The notes beneath the pieces were generated by a model. The model made no database searches, was not told the DNA's origin, and was given only the letters and a program-made list of their open reading frames with translations. A DNA stretch of 44,963 bases, from positions 1 through 44,963 of the forward strand of contig CAMNHH010000002.1 in NCBI GenBank assembly GCA_946539175.1. Reading direction: 5' to 3'. Below are positions 8,370 through 18,743 of the stretch, piece after piece. Position 1 is the first letter of the stretch. Every line of letters starts with the position of its first letter. A program made the position numbers and the translations under genes. Source of the DNA: an uncultured Clostridia bacterium (GTDB lineage Bacteria > Bacillota > Clostridia > Oscillospirales > Oscillospiraceae).

Positions 8370-8813
8370 ATGACTTATACCACCCACTCCGCCGCTGAGA
8401 CGGAGCTTCTGGGGGCAAGACTGGCTGAGACCCTGCGGCCCGGCAGCGTGCTGGCCTTCCGGGGCGACCTGGGGGCGGGCAAGACCGCCTTCGTCCGGGG
8501 CGTGGCCCGGGGCCTGGGGATACGGGAGCCCGTCACCTCCCCCACCTATACCATCGTAAACGAATACCCCCAGGGACGGATGCCCCTGTTCCACTTTGAC
8601 ATGTACCGGCTCCGGGACCCGGAGGAGCTCTTTGACCTGGGCTGGGAGGACTATCTGGCCCGGGACGGCGTCTGCGCCGTGGAATGGAGCGAGAACGTGG
8701 CGGAGGCCCTGGAGGACCCCATCACCGTCACCATCCGCAAGGACCCGGCGGACGAGAATCTACGGTACGTCACCATCACAGGAGGAGGCCCGGATGCGGA
8801 TCATTGCCTTTGA
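8370..8813 (+). CDS. tsaE: tRNA threonylcarbamoyladenosine biosynthesis ATPase TsaE
   Basis: LAFRGDLGAGKTAFVRGVARGLGI, VTSPTYTIVNEYPQGRMPLFHFDMYRL. Confidence 0.95.
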   Translation: MTYTTHSAAETELLGARLAETLRPGSVLAFRGDLGAGKTAFVRGVARGLGIREPVTSPTYTIVNEYPQGRMPLFHFDMYRLRDPEELFDLGWEDYLARDGVCAVEWSENVAEALEDPITVTIRKDPADENLRYVTITGGGPDADHCL

Positions 8814-9504
8814 GACCTCCGCCAAGGCCGTCTCGGTCGCCCTGCTGACCGACGGCGCCCTGACGGCGGAATATTTTCAGAACAGCGGCCAGACCCACAG
8901 CCGGACTCTGATGAAGCTGGCCAAGGACATGCTGGACAACTGCGATCTCTCCCCCGCCGACCTGGACTATGCGGCCTGGGCCAACGGGCCGGGGAGCTTC
9001 ACCGGGGTTCGGATCGGCGCCGCGGCGGCCAAGGGCCTCTGCTGGGGCCTGGAGCTGCCCGCCCTGCCGGTCTCCACCCTGGAGGCCATGGCCTGGACCG
9101 CCGCGGATCGGGACGGGCCGGTCTGCTGCTGCATGGACGCCCGGCGCGGCCAGATCTACAACGCCCTCTTCCGCTGCCGCAGCGGACAGCCGGAGCGGAT
9201 CACGCCGGACCGGGCCATCGCCCTGGAGGAGCTGGCGCCGGAGCTGGCCGCCCTGGAGGGTCCGATCTATCTGGTGGGGGACGGGGCCAAGCTGGCCTAC
9301 GACGCCCTGTATCCGCAGCTTCCGGCGCTGCGGCTGAGCTCTGAGCATCTGCGGCAGCAGCGGGCTTCCGGCGTGGCGCTGGCGGCCCGGGCCGCCGTTT
9401 TGCTGGGCAGGACCGCCGACCCGGCCCTGTCCGTACCCAATTACCTGCGTCTTTCCCAGGCTGAACGGGAGAGACTGGCAAAAGAATCGAAAGAAGGAGA
9501 ATAG
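8794..9504 (+). CDS. tsaB: tRNA threonylcarbamoyladenosine biosynthesis protein TsaB
   Basis: [18 protein letters not shown]...[26 protein letters not shown]; overlaps tsaE by 20 nt; RBS GGAGGAGG. Confidence 0.95.
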   Translation: MRIIAFETSAKAVSVALLTDGALTAEYFQNSGQTHSRTLMKLAKDMLDNCDLSPADLDYAAWANGPGSFTGVRIGAAAAKGLCWGLELPALPVSTLEAMAWTAADRDGPVCCCMDARRGQIYNALFRCRSGQPERITPDRAIALEELAPELAALEGPIYLVGDGAKLAYDALYPQLPALRLSSEHLRQQRASGVALAARAAVLLGRTADPALSVPNYLRLSQAERERLAKESKEGE

Positions 9505-9506
9505 TT

Positions 9507-10139
9507 ATGGGTTCATTACACGTTTTGGAGCATCCGCTGATTCAGCACAAGCTGGCCATTCTGCGGAACAAGGATACCGGCGTCAAGGAGTTCCGGGAGC
9601 TGGTGGGCGAGATCGCCCAGCTGATGTGCTACGAGGCCACCCGAAATCTGCCCACCAAGGAGGTGGAGATCGAGACCCCCGTGGCAAGGGCCAAGGTTCG
9701 GATGCTGGCAGGCAAGAAGCTGGCCATCGTGCCGATCCTGCGGGCCGGCCTGGGTATGGTGGATCCCATCATCGACCTGATCCCCTCTGCCAAGGTGGGC
9801 CACATCGGCCTGTACCGGGATCCCGAGACCCATCTGCCTGTGGAATACTACTGCAAGATGCCCCCGGACATCTCCGAGCGTCAGGTCTTTGTGGTGGATC
9901 CCATGCTGGCCACCGGCGGCAGCGCCTCCGCGGCCATCAGCCTGCTGAAGGAGAAATTCGGCTGCAAAAACATCGTCCTCATGGACATCATCGCCGCCCC
10001 CGAGGGCGTGGCGGTGATCCGCAGGGATCATCCCGACGTGGAGCTCTTTGTGGCCTCCGTGGATGAAAAGCTCAACGAACACGCCTACATTGTGCCCGGC
10101 CTCGGCGACGCCGGAGATCGGATTTTCGGGACAAAATAA
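9507..10139 (+). CDS. upp: Uracil phosphoribosyltransferase
   Basis: [65 protein letters not shown]. Confidence 0.97.
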   Translation: MGSLHVLEHPLIQHKLAILRNKDTGVKEFRELVGEIAQLMCYEATRNLPTKEVEIETPVARAKVRMLAGKKLAIVPILRAGLGMVDPIIDLIPSAKVGHIGLYRDPETHLPVEYYCKMPPDISERQVFVVDPMLATGGSASAAISLLKEKFGCKNIVLMDIIAAPEGVAVIRRDHPDVELFVASVDEKLNEHAYIVPGLGDAGDRIFGTK

Positions 10140-10141
10140 TT

Positions 10142-11434
10142 ATGGAAACACTACTCTCTATCGCAGTTTCTCTGCTGGCTGGCCTCATCATGTCCCGGGT
10201 GGTAAAGCCCTTGAAGCTGCCCGCTGTGACAGGCTATCTGATCGGCGGTCTGCTGATCGGTCCCTTTGCGCTGGGCGCCCTGGGCGTCAGGGGCCTGGGC
10301 TTCACCAGCTTTGACGAGGTGGGCGCCCTGAAGCCCATCTCCGACGTGGCCCTGGGCTTCATCGCCTTCGCCATCGGCAACGAGTTCCGCCTCAAGCAGC
10401 TCAAGACCATCGGCCGGCAGGCCACGATCGTCGCCGTCTTCCAGGCCCTTTCCGCGACGATTCTGGTGGACCTGGGCCTGCTGGGCCTCCACCTGCTGAT
10501 GCCCGACAAGATCAACGTGGCCGACTGCATCACCCTGGGCGCCATCGCCACGGCCACGGCCCCGGCGGCCACCCTCATGGTCGTCAACCAATACAAGGCC
10601 AAGGGTCCCCTGGTGGACATCCTGCTGCCCATCGTCGCCCTGGACGACGCCGTGGGTCTCATCGTCTTCGCCGTCAGCTTCGGTATCGCCAAGAGCCTGG
10701 TCAGCGGCGTGGGCGTCAGCCTGGTCTCCGTCCTGGTGAACCCCCTGCTGGAGGTCTTCGCCTCCCTGGCCCTGGGCACGGTCCTGGGTCTGATCTACAC
10801 CTGGTTCGAGCGCTTCTTCCACTCCCGCTCCAAGCGGCTGACGGTGGCCATCACCTTCGTGGTCTTCGCCGTCTCCTTCTCCATGCTGCGGATTCCTCTG
10901 GGCGGTGAGGTGGAGCTGGGCTTCTCCTCCCTGCTGGTCTGCATGATGATGGCCACGGTGTTCTGCAACATCTGCCCCAGCTCCGAGGAGCTCATGGCAA
11001 AGACCGACCGCTGGACCGCGCCCCTGTTCGTGCTCTTCTTCGTCATCAGCGGCGCGGAACTGGACCTGTCCGTCTTCAAGGACTGGGTGGCGGTGCTGGT
11101 GGGCGCGGCCTACATTCTCCTGCGCTCCAGCGGCAAGATCGGCGGCGCCTCGGTCTCCTCCCGCTTTACCAAGTGCAGCCCCACCATTCAGAAATGGCTG
11201 GGCATTACCCTGCTGCCCCAGGCGGGCGTGGCTTTGGGCATGTCTCTGACGGTTTCCACCCAGCTCGGACCCGACGGGGCCGTGATCCGGTCCATCGTGC
11301 TGTTCTCGGTGCTGGTCTATGAGCTGGTGGGACCCATGCTCACCAAGATTGCCCTGACCAAGGCCGGGGAGATCTCCCCCAAGGAGCTCAACCCGCCCCA
11401 CCAAGAGCCCAAGCGTCACAGGGCGAAGGTCTGA
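10142..11434 (+). CDS. Cation:proton antiporter-like membrane protein (Kef/NhaP-like)
   Basis: About 12 hydrophobic segments, GYLIGGLLIGP, LGFIAFAIGNEF, TAPAATLMVVNQYKAKGPLVDILLPIVALDDAVGLIVFA. Confidence 0.85.
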   Translation: METLLSIAVSLLAGLIMSRVVKPLKLPAVTGYLIGGLLIGPFALGALGVRGLGFTSFDEVGALKPISDVALGFIAFAIGNEFRLKQLKTIGRQATIVAVFQALSATILVDLGLLGLHLLMPDKINVADCITLGAIATATAPAATLMVVNQYKAKGPLVDILLPIVALDDAVGLIVFAVSFGIAKSLVSGVGVSLVSVLVNPLLEVFASLALGTVLGLIYTWFERFFHSRSKRLTVAITFVVFAVSFSMLRIPLGGEVELGFSSLLVCMMMATVFCNICPSSEELMAKTDRWTAPLFVLFFVISGAELDLSVFKDWVAVLVGAAYILLRSSGKIGGASVSSRFTKCSPTIQKWLGITLLPQAGVALGMSLTVSTQLGPDGAVIRSIVLFSVLVYELVGPMLTKIALTKAGEISPKELNPPHQEPKRHRAKV

Positions 11435-11529
11435 GCCCGTTTCCCCGCATTTGTCAAGAGGCATCCACACGACCTGCGGATGCCTCTTGCGCATTCCGAC
11501 TTCATCACCGTGAAAGGAGATCGATCACC

Positions 11530-14007
11530 ATGCGGAAATGCGCTCGGCTGTTGCTGCTGGTCCTCTGTCTCGGACTGACGGTCTTTGCCGTCCACGCCCA
11601 GCAGGGCCCGGAGCTGCTGGTCAATCCCTATGGCGGCGACGCCGACGCCATAGACTGCGTCCGCCTGCACGTCGGGGAGGACGGTCTGTATCTCTTCCTG
11701 CCCGCCGGGACAGAGCCCGGGCAGGCCCGGATCTATTTCTCCCCGGAGGCCACTGTGCTCCTGGATGGGCTCTCCCTGCGCTCCGGCGACAGCGGGGCGC
11801 TTCTCACCGAGGGCGCCCATCTGCTGCGCTGGGAGGGCCGGGACTATCCGCTTCGGGTCTGCATCTCCGAGCACCTGCCCGCCGTCTTCCTCTCCACCCA
11901 ATCCGGGAGCCTGGACTACCTCCACGCCGACAAGGAGAACAAGGAGGCCGGTGCCATCCGGGTCTATGAAAACGGGGAAATGACCCTGGATCAGAGTCTG
12001 AAGCAGATCAAGGGCCGGGGCAACTCCACCTGGGCCTATCCGAAAAAGCCCTACAACATCAAGTTTGACAAGAAAACCGCCCTGCTGGGCATGGCCAAGG
12101 CGAAAAAATGGACCCTGCTGGCCAATTACATCGACCCCACCCTGCTGCACAACGCCTGCGGCTGGGCCTTCGCGGAGGCCCTGGGGCAGCCCTGCACCGC
12201 CTCCTACCGCCACGTGGATCTCTACGCCAACGGCTGCTATCTGGGCAGCTACGTGGTCTGCGAAAGCGTGGAGGTGGGGGAAAACCGGGTGGACATTCCG
12301 GATCTGGATAAGGCCAACGAGGACGCGAACCCGGATCTGGATCTGGCGGGACTGCCAAGGGGCGGCACCGGTCCCAACGGCAGCGTCCAGAGCGCCGCGG
12401 TGAAGGGCTCCCGCAAGTGGCTGCAGATCCCCCAGGAGCCCGCCGACATCAGCGGCGGCTATCTGCTGGAGCTGGACTACCCGGACCGCTACGTCAAGGA
12501 GCTCTGCGGCTTCGTGACCCAAAACGGACAGCCCGTGGTGCTGAAGTCCCCGGAATGCGCCTCCCAGGCGGAGGTCAGCTACATCGCGGATCTGACGGAC
12601 GAGGCCTTTGAGGCCCTCTACAACGCTACGGGGCTGAACAGCCTGGGCAGACACTACAGCGAATACTTCGACCTGGACTCCCTGGCCGCGGCCTATCTGG
12701 TGCAGGAGCTGTCCATGAACTTTGACGCGGGCTTCTCCAGCTTTTTCTTCTATAAGCCCGCAGGCGAGGAGAAATTCTGCTTCGGCCCGGTTTGGGACAT
12801 GGACAACGCCTTCGGCAGCCCCTACGCCAATCTCAACGTGCCTCTCATCACCACAAATCTCTGGTGGGCCAACCAGATGGGCTGCAACGGCATCCCCAGC
12901 ATTCTGGCGGCGGCCAACCGGCACGGAGACTTCCGCCGTCTGGTCTCGGAAAAATGGGAGCGCTTCTGCAGCTCCGGCTCCCTGGCCCAGGTGGAGCGGC
13001 AGCTGGCGGAGCTGGCTGTGACGGTGAGGAAAAGCGCCGTTATGAACGGCCTGCGCTGGGCCGGGGAGGAGATCCCCGGCGCTGCCGCCACGGAGGCGGA
13101 CTGGATCCGGCAGGCCAGGATCTGTCTGAGCTTTGTCAGCGATCGGGCGGCGGCGCTGAGCCGGGGTCTGGGGGCCCGGGGGGCCTATCTCTATTACGAT
13201 CTGAACGGCGCCGCGGCGGATCGCTGGGCCACGGTCTCCCCCATTCTGCAGCAGGGAGACTACGCTGTGCTGCGGGAGCTGCAGGGCAACGGGCCCATCG
13301 CGGCCCCGGAGGGCATGCTGTTTTGCGGCTGGAGCCCCACGCCCGACGGCAGCGGCCCCGTCTGCCAGCCGGGTGACCGGCTTCTGCTGGACAGCGACGC
13401 CACGGTGCTTTACGCCGTCTGGCGCAGCCAGCGGGATCTGGACCGGGAGAACGGGGTAAATCCCTTCCTGGACGTGGCGGAGGGGAAATACTATTATGAC
13501 CCGGTGCTCTGGGCCTACTACCACGAGCCTCAGATCACGAGCGGCACGGACCTGAACCGCTTCTCCCCCAACGCCCTGTGTACCAGAGAGCAGATCGTCA
13601 GCTTCCTCTGGCTGGCCATGAACAGGCCGGAGCCCGCGGGAGACGAGATGCCCTTTGCCGACCTGCAGCCCGCGAACTATTATTACAAGGCGGTGCTCTG
13701 GGCTGTGGAGCAGGGCATCACCGGCGGCGTGGGCGGCGGACGCTTCGGCGTGGGCCAGCCCTGCACACGGGAGCAGGTGGTCAGCTTCCTCTGGATCGCC
13801 GCGGGCAGGCCGGAGCCCCAAGGCACCGGGCAGTCCTTCCGGGACATATCCCCGGAAAAATACTACTATAAGCCGGTACTCTGGGCCCAGGAGCAGGGCA
13901 TCACCGGCGGCGTGGGAGAGGGACTCTTCGGCGTGGGCCGCAGCTGCAGCCGGGCCGAAGCCATGACCTTCCTCTATCTGGCCCTGGGACGGCAGAATGA
14001 AGCATAA
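11530..14007 (+). CDS. Secreted CotH-family kinase with three C-terminal SLH-type repeats
   Basis: Signal peptide; CotH motifs KGRGNSTWAYPKKPYNIKFDKK and CFGPVWDMDNAFGSPY; an InlB-repeat-like segment; then three SLH-like repeats (FLDVAEGKYYYDPVLWA..., FADLQPANYYYKAVLWA..., FRDISPEKYYYKPVLWA...). Confidence 0.88.
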   Translation: MRKCARLLLLVLCLGLTVFAVHAQQGPELLVNPYGGDADAIDCVRLHVGEDGLYLFLPAGTEPGQARIYFSPEATVLLDGLSLRSGDSGALLTEGAHLLRWEGRDYPLRVCISEHLPAVFLSTQSGSLDYLHADKENKEAGAIRVYENGEMTLDQSLKQIKGRGNSTWAYPKKPYNIKFDKKTALLGMAKAKKWTLLANYIDPTLLHNACGWAFAEALGQPCTASYRHVDLYANGCYLGSYVVCESVEVGENRVDIPDLDKANEDANPDLDLAGLPRGGTGPNGSVQSAAVKGSRKWLQIPQEPADISGGYLLELDYPDRYVKELCGFVTQNGQPVVLKSPECASQAEVSYIADLTDEAFEALYNATGLNSLGRHYSEYFDLDSLAAAYLVQELSMNFDAGFSSFFFYKPAGEEKFCFGPVWDMDNAFGSPYANLNVPLITTNLWWANQMGCNGIPSILAAANRHGDFRRLVSEKWERFCSSGSLAQVERQLAELAVTVRKSAVMNGLRWAGEEIPGAAATEADWIRQARICLSFVSDRAAALSRGLGARGAYLYYDLNGAAADRWATVSPILQQGDYAVLRELQGNGPIAAPEGMLFCGWSPTPDGSGPVCQPGDRLLLDSDATVLYAVWRSQRDLDRENGVNPFLDVAEGKYYYDPVLWAYYHEPQITSGTDLNRFSPNALCTREQIVSFLWLAMNRPEPAGDEMPFADLQPANYYYKAVLWAVEQGITGGVGGGRFGVGQPCTREQVVSFLWIAAGRPEPQGTGQSFRDISPEKYYYKPVLWAQEQGITGGVGEGLFGVGRSCSRAEAMTFLYLALGRQNEA

Positions 14008-14016
14008 GAACGAAAG

Positions 14017-14055
14017 AAGGAAGAAGCAGCCGCGCTGACTGCTTCTTCCTTTTAT
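14017..14055 (+). terminator. Terminator between the convergent cotH-SLH gene and surface-polymer operon (probably bidirectional)
   Basis: AAGGAAGAAGCAG-CCGCGCTGA-CTGCTTCTTCCTTTTATTT: 13-bp stem with flanking A/T tracts. Confidence 0.8.
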
Positions 14056-14066
14056 TTCGTACAGCT

Positions 14067-14888
14067 TTATTCCGTATAGGCCCGCCAGATCTCCCGCACG
14101 TTTTCAAACAGCCAGGTGGGCGGGGTGTCGGTATGGGTGAAGTCCTCCAGCGTGGCCTCCCCCGACAGGACGCCGATGGTATCCACCCCGGCGCGAACGC
14201 CGGAGGCCACGTCGGTATAGACCCGATCCCCCACCACCACGGTTTCCGCCGGAGCGCGGCCCAGCTTCTCCATGACGATACGGACCATGGTGGGCTGGGG
14301 CTTGCCGATGAAGACGGGCTCCCGGCCCGTGGCGTTGCGGATCATGATGCTCATGGAGCCGCAGTCCGGCACGTAGCCGAAGCTGACGGGACAGACCAGG
14401 TCCGGGTTGGTGGCGTAATAGGCCACGTGCTTCTGCTCCGTCAGGATCTGGCAGGTCCGGCGGAGCTTCTCCATGCTGAGCTCCGTATCGAAGCCCGTCA
14501 GCACCAGATCCACCGGCTCCAGCTCCGTGGTGACCCGGATCCCCGCCGCCCGCAGCTCCCGGACCAGACTCTCGGTGCCCTGGCAGTAGACCCGGGCCCC
14601 GGGATAGCGCTGCTTCAGCAGCAGCACAGCCGCCTGGGCGGAGGTGAAAAAGTCCTCCTCCCCCGCGGGGATGCCCATGCCCCGGAGCTTTTTCAGATAG
14701 TCCGTCACGGACTTGGAGGAGTTGTTGGTAATGAAGACGTAGCTGCCCCCCCGCTCCCGGATGGCCCGCAGCAGATCCAGGGTCCCGTCAAAGATCCGGT
14801 CCTCCATATAGATCGTGCCGTCCATGTCCAGGAGCCAGAGCTTCTTCTCACCCAGCTCAGCCGCTTTGCCCAGATAATCCTGCGTCAT
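14067..14888 (-). CDS. HAD-IIA family phosphatase (NagD/YutF/glycerol-phosphate phosphatase-like)
   Basis: [75 protein letters not shown]. Confidence 0.9.
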   Translation of the reverse strand: MTQDYLGKAAELGEKKLWLLDMDGTIYMEDRIFDGTLDLLRAIRERGGSYVFITNNSSKSVTDYLKKLRGMGIPAGEEDFFTSAQAAVLLLKQRYPGARVYCQGTESLVRELRAAGIRVTTELEPVDLVLTGFDTELSMEKLRRTCQILTEQKHVAYYATNPDLVCPVSFGYVPDCGSMSIMIRNATGREPVFIGKPQPTMVRIVMEKLGRAPAETVVVGDRVYTDVASGVRAGVDTIGVLSGEATLEDFTHTDTPPTWLFENVREIWRAYTE

Positions 14889-15280
14889 GCCTTACGGTTC
14901 AGATCCTGCTTGATCTGCGTGGTGCTGATCTCCGGGGTACGGGGCAGATAGACCACCTCGCAGTAGGGCTTCAGGAAATCGAACTTGCCCTTCCAGTCGT
15001 CGCCCATGACGAAGGTGTCCACGTGGTACTCCTTCACGTCGGAGATCTTCTGCTCCCAGTTCTCCTCCGGGATCACCAGATCCACGTAACGGATGGCCTC
15101 CAGAAGCTGCTTGCGGACCTCGTAGGGAAAATAGCACTTCTTCCGCTTCTCGTTCCAGTTGAACTCATCGGTGGACAGCACCACGATCAGATAGTCCCCC
15201 AGGGCCTTGGCCCGGCGGAGCAGGTTGATGTGGCCGTAGTGGAGCAGATCAAAGGTACCGTAGGTAATGACACGTTTCAT
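14885..15280 (-). CDS. tagD: Glycerol-3-phosphate cytidylyltransferase
   Basis: [41 protein letters not shown]...[13 protein letters not shown]...[11 protein letters not shown]. Confidence 0.96.
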   Translation of the reverse strand: MKRVITYGTFDLLHYGHINLLRRAKALGDYLIVVLSTDEFNWNEKRKKCYFPYEVRKQLLEAIRYVDLVIPEENWEQKISDVKEYHVDTFVMGDDWKGKFDFLKPYCEVVYLPRTPEISTTQIKQDLNRKA

Positions 15281-16416
15281 TTCGTTTTCTCCTTTTTTAT
15301 TTGCTGTAAAATCAGAGCGGCGCAGCGGACGGAGGCCTGCCCGTCCTCACAGAATTCCTGTTCCCGGGCGAACTCCGCCCAGGCCTGGCTGGTCCAGAGG
15401 GGCTGCAGCTCCTTTAAGATCGCCTCCAGCTCCCCATTGCTCCGGGCCAGGGGGAAGGGCAGCCGGTCCAGGGGGAGGTAGAAGTCCCGGTCCTTCCGGT
15501 ATTGCTCCACGTCCGTGGCAAACTGGACGATGGGCTTGCCCGTCAGCGCGTAGTCGAACATGGAGGAGGAATAGTCGGTAATCAGCAGTCCCGCGGCGCA
15601 GAGCAGCTCCTGCATGTCCGGATAGTCGGTGGCGTTCACCAGACGGTCCGCGTCATAGGCAAAGAGCTGCTTCGACTGCTCCGCCACGTTGGGGTGCAGG
15701 CGGATCAGCACCGTCCACTCCCCCTTGAAGTTCTCCTGACAGCAGCGGCGGACCATGTCGGCGTCCAGGCGGTAGGCCTCCATGCTGTGGTCGTCCCGGA
15801 AGGTGGGGGCGTAGAGCGCCAGCTTCCGATCCTCCGGCAGACCCAGGGACTTGCAGACCTTGGCGTGGAGGGCGGCGTGATCCCGGTAGAAGATATCGTT
15901 GCGGGGGGTGCCGGTGTTCAAAACCGGGCCCTGATACCAGAAGCTGTTCCGGTAGAGCCCGGTCATGAAGCCGCTGCCGGAGACGAAGACGTCGCACTGG
16001 GCGGAGTCCCGCCTGGCTGCAGCCACGTAGGCGGCCTCCAGGCCCTTGTCCGCGTCCGCCTCCACCTTCTTCAGGGCGAAGCCGTGCCAGGTCTGCATGT
16101 AGAGCTGACCCTTGCGCTTCATATTCTCATACTTGCGGCAGTTGTCCACCCAGACCCGGGCGGAGGCCAGCGCCCGCAGCTTCTTCAGGCCGGTGTTGGG
16201 CACCGCCCGGACCCCCTCGGGAAGGGTCCTGGCGGCAGCCTCGTCCTTACAGAGCCAGATCAGATCCAGGTCCTCGCCGCTCTGCAGCAGGACCTCGCAG
16301 ATGGCCTTGGGGCTGTCGGACCAGCCCCGTCCGTAGTAGCTGGAAAAGACCACCCGGTTTTTCCGGATGGGGGTCACGGCACAGAGGGCCTTGACGGCCA
16401 GATCATGCATCGACAT
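15277..16416 (-). CDS. CDP-glycerol glycerophosphotransferase (TagB/TagF-like)
   Basis: [79 protein letters not shown]. Start 16416 chosen over 16422 for RBS spacing. Confidence 0.93.
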   Translation of the reverse strand: MSMHDLAVKALCAVTPIRKNRVVFSSYYGRGWSDSPKAICEVLLQSGEDLDLIWLCKDEAAARTLPEGVRAVPNTGLKKLRALASARVWVDNCRKYENMKRKGQLYMQTWHGFALKKVEADADKGLEAAYVAAARRDSAQCDVFVSGSGFMTGLYRNSFWYQGPVLNTGTPRNDIFYRDHAALHAKVCKSLGLPEDRKLALYAPTFRDDHSMEAYRLDADMVRRCCQENFKGEWTVLIRLHPNVAEQSKQLFAYDADRLVNATDYPDMQELLCAAGLLITDYSSSMFDYALTGKPIVQFATDVEQYRKDRDFYLPLDRLPFPLARSNGELEAILKELQPLWTSQAWAEFAREQEFCEDGQASVRCAALILQQIKKEKTK

Positions 16417-17716
16417 GGGCATTCTCCTTTAGTCGGTTCCGGTGACGCCAGATGACCGCCAGCCGGTAGGCCAGAATCCAGGCCTCCGCCACAGACATGG
16501 CGGCGCCCAGGGTGATCATATTCATGTTCCCGGTGAAATAGAGGATCGCCAGATTGATGAGATGGATCACGGAGCCGAACACGGTGGAATAGTTGGCGTG
16601 CTTCGCCAGGCCCATGGAGGAGAGCATGGGGAAGCCGCAGATATAGCTGGGCAGGATGATCACTGCGGTGGGCAGCATCACCCGCAGCACGTCGCCGGCG
16701 GGGCCGAACTCCGCGCCGAAAAGCAGTTCACAGAACCGGGGGGCGAGGATGAAGATCACCGCGCAGCCCGCCAGGATGATGGGCTCCAGGATCAGCAGGA
16801 CCTTCTTCACCAGCCGGTAGTCGTGGTGCTTCACCATATAGGGGTACAGGCTGTCGGAGATGGGGGTCAGGGCCTGCTTGCCGGTGGTCATCAGCTTGTC
16901 CGCCGAGGTATAGTAGCCCCGGACCGGGTTGTCCACCATCAGACCGCCGCTGCTGATCTTGCTGGGCGAGACAATGTCCAGGATCACGGTGTTCAGGGCG
17001 GAATAGGCGGTGGTGGCAAAGCGGGAGAGGAAGAACACGGAGGACTGCTTCATCCGCAGCCACACGTCCCCGGGACTGACCCGGCAGAAGCGGATGTTCA
17101 GACGCTTTTTCGCGTCGATCAGACAGGCGAAGACCGCCGCGAAGTTGCCGATGGCGGTCATGGCGGGGATGACCCAGATGGTCTCGGGTCCCTTGAGGAA
17201 GAGGATGATGCCCAGGGTGGAAAAGGCCCGGATGCACACCGTACGGATGGTGATGGCGGACATCTTCTCCAGGCCCCGGTAGAGATAGTCCGGCAGCAGG
17301 GCGTTGAAGGCGGTGCCCAGGAAAAACAGGAAGTAGAAGCCGAACTTTCCCCTCCAGGCGGGGATCACCCGGCAGAGCACAAACAGGGCCGCCAGGGTCA
17401 GGAGCGTCAGAGCCAGCTTGCACCAGCTCACCGCCGTCAGGATCACGTTCAGCCGCTTGCCGTCCTCCCGGAAGCGGGAGACCTCGTCGGTGGCGGAGAG
17501 CAGAAAGCCGAAGTCGATGAAGAGCTGGAAATAGACCATGATGGCCATGGCCACGCCCACGGTGCCGTAGACCGACACCCCCAGCTTCCGGGTCTCAAAG
17601 GGAACCACCAGGGCGGAGAGCAGGTAATTGGAAAAGGTCAGCAGATAGAGCATCAGGGTGTTCCAGGCCAGGACGCCCTCCTTCTTCCCCATTAATCTTT
17701 TGAATTTAGAAAACAC
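16403..17716 (-). CDS. Polysaccharide/oligosaccharide flippase (Wzx/MATE-like)
   Basis: 12+ TM protein with N-terminal NTLMLYLLTFSNYLLSALVVPFETRKLGVSVYGTVGVAMAIMVYFQLFIDFGFLLSATDEVSR. Confidence 0.9.
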   Translation of the reverse strand: MFSKFKRLMGKKEGVLAWNTLMLYLLTFSNYLLSALVVPFETRKLGVSVYGTVGVAMAIMVYFQLFIDFGFLLSATDEVSRFREDGKRLNVILTAVSWCKLALTLLTLAALFVLCRVIPAWRGKFGFYFLFFLGTAFNALLPDYLYRGLEKMSAITIRTVCIRAFSTLGIILFLKGPETIWVIPAMTAIGNFAAVFACLIDAKKRLNIRFCRVSPGDVWLRMKQSSVFFLSRFATTAYSALNTVILDIVSPSKISSGGLMVDNPVRGYYTSADKLMTTGKQALTPISDSLYPYMVKHHDYRLVKKVLLILEPIILAGCAVIFILAPRFCELLFGAEFGPAGDVLRVMLPTAVIILPSYICGFPMLSSMGLAKHANYSTVFGSVIHLINLAILYFTGNMNMITLGAAMSVAEAWILAYRLAVIWRHRNRLKENAHVDA

Positions 17717-17755
17717 AGTTATGCCTCATTTATCTTGTTTGATGGGGCCGCGCCG

Positions 17756-18739
17756 CTACAGGAGCTTTGTCAGCCGAAACAGGGTCCGGGCCAGGCGGTA
17801 ACGTCTGCCCTCCAGGAGCTTGAGAAGAATCAGCTTTTTCTTCCCCAGGGAGGGAAGCAGGGCGCAGCTTCGATACTCGGGGTAACGCTTCTGCACGTAG
17901 CCCAAAAACTCCGGCAGATAGTCGGCCCCGGGGTCCTCCAGCAGGACCCGGCGGGCCGCGTCCAGCACGTTGGTCACCGCCAGCTGGGTCAGCCAGGGCA
18001 GATAGCGCTCCGTCTCCCCCGCCGCCTCAAAGGGGGCCCGGGCCATGTCCAGCGCGTTCAGAATCTCCAGGTTGCGCTTGAGATTGGAGCTCCGCATGAT
18101 GGAGCCCCGGCGGATCAGATAGCCGTAGAAGGGGTCCCGCAGCCGGACCACGCGCTTGGCCGCCAGCAGCAGACCGGGGGTGGTACACAGATCCTCATAC
18201 CAGACCCGGCCCGGGAATCGGATGCCGGTGTCGGTAAACAGGCTTCTGCGGCACAGGCGGCACCAGGCCATGGGCGGATCCAGCAGCAGCTCCGGGGTGT
18301 CCCTGAGGGCTGTGGGCCTGCCCGCCTCCGGGATGGGCCGGGACTCCGCCGGACTTTCCGTCCCGTCCTCCGCCACGTAGCGGAAGGAGAAGGTATACAT
18401 ATCGGCTCCGCTTTTGTCGATCTCCTCCGACAGCCGGGAGAGGGTGTCGGGGGCCACGGTGTCGTCGCTGTCCACAAAGAGCAGATAGTCCCCCCTTGCG
18501 GCCTCCAGCCCCGTATTCCGGGCGGCGCCCAGGCCGCCGTTGGGCTGGTGGATCACCCGGATCAGCTCCGGGTGGGCGGCCCCGTATTCGTCGCAGAGGG
18601 CGGGGCATTTGCCGTCGGTGGCCCCGTCGTCCACCAAAATCAGCTCCCAGTCCCCGCAGCGCTGGGCCAGCAGGGACTCCACGCATTTGGGCAGCCAATC
18701 CGCCACATTGTAGACCGGAACGATGACAGAAAATCGCAT
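17756..18739 (-). CDS. Glycosyltransferase family 2
   Basis: MRFSVIVPVYNVADWLPKCVESLLAQ...LILVDDGATDGKCPALCDEYGAA...NGGLGAARNTGLEAARGDYLLFVDSDD. Confidence 0.95.
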   Translation of the reverse strand: MRFSVIVPVYNVADWLPKCVESLLAQRCGDWELILVDDGATDGKCPALCDEYGAAHPELIRVIHQPNGGLGAARNTGLEAARGDYLLFVDSDDTVAPDTLSRLSEEIDKSGADMYTFSFRYVAEDGTESPAESRPIPEAGRPTALRDTPELLLDPPMAWCRLCRRSLFTDTGIRFPGRVWYEDLCTTPGLLLAAKRVVRLRDPFYGYLIRRGSIMRSSNLKRNLEILNALDMARAPFEAAGETERYLPWLTQLAVTNVLDAARRVLLEDPGADYLPEFLGYVQKRYPEYRSCALLPSLGKKKLILLKLLEGRRYRLARTLFRLTKLL

Positions 18740-18743
18740 AGCT

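Noticed and set aside
11456-11488. AAGAGGCATCC...GGATGCCTCTT hairpin as terminator after the antiporter gene
   Set aside because: Good stem but no T tract follows (TGCGCATTCC); could be an mRNA stabiliser or processing hairpin, so not called a terminator.
11416-13821. 801-aa minus-strand ORF
   Set aside because: Antisense to the cotH-SLH gene, whose signal peptide, CotH motifs and SLH repeats are clear on the plus strand.
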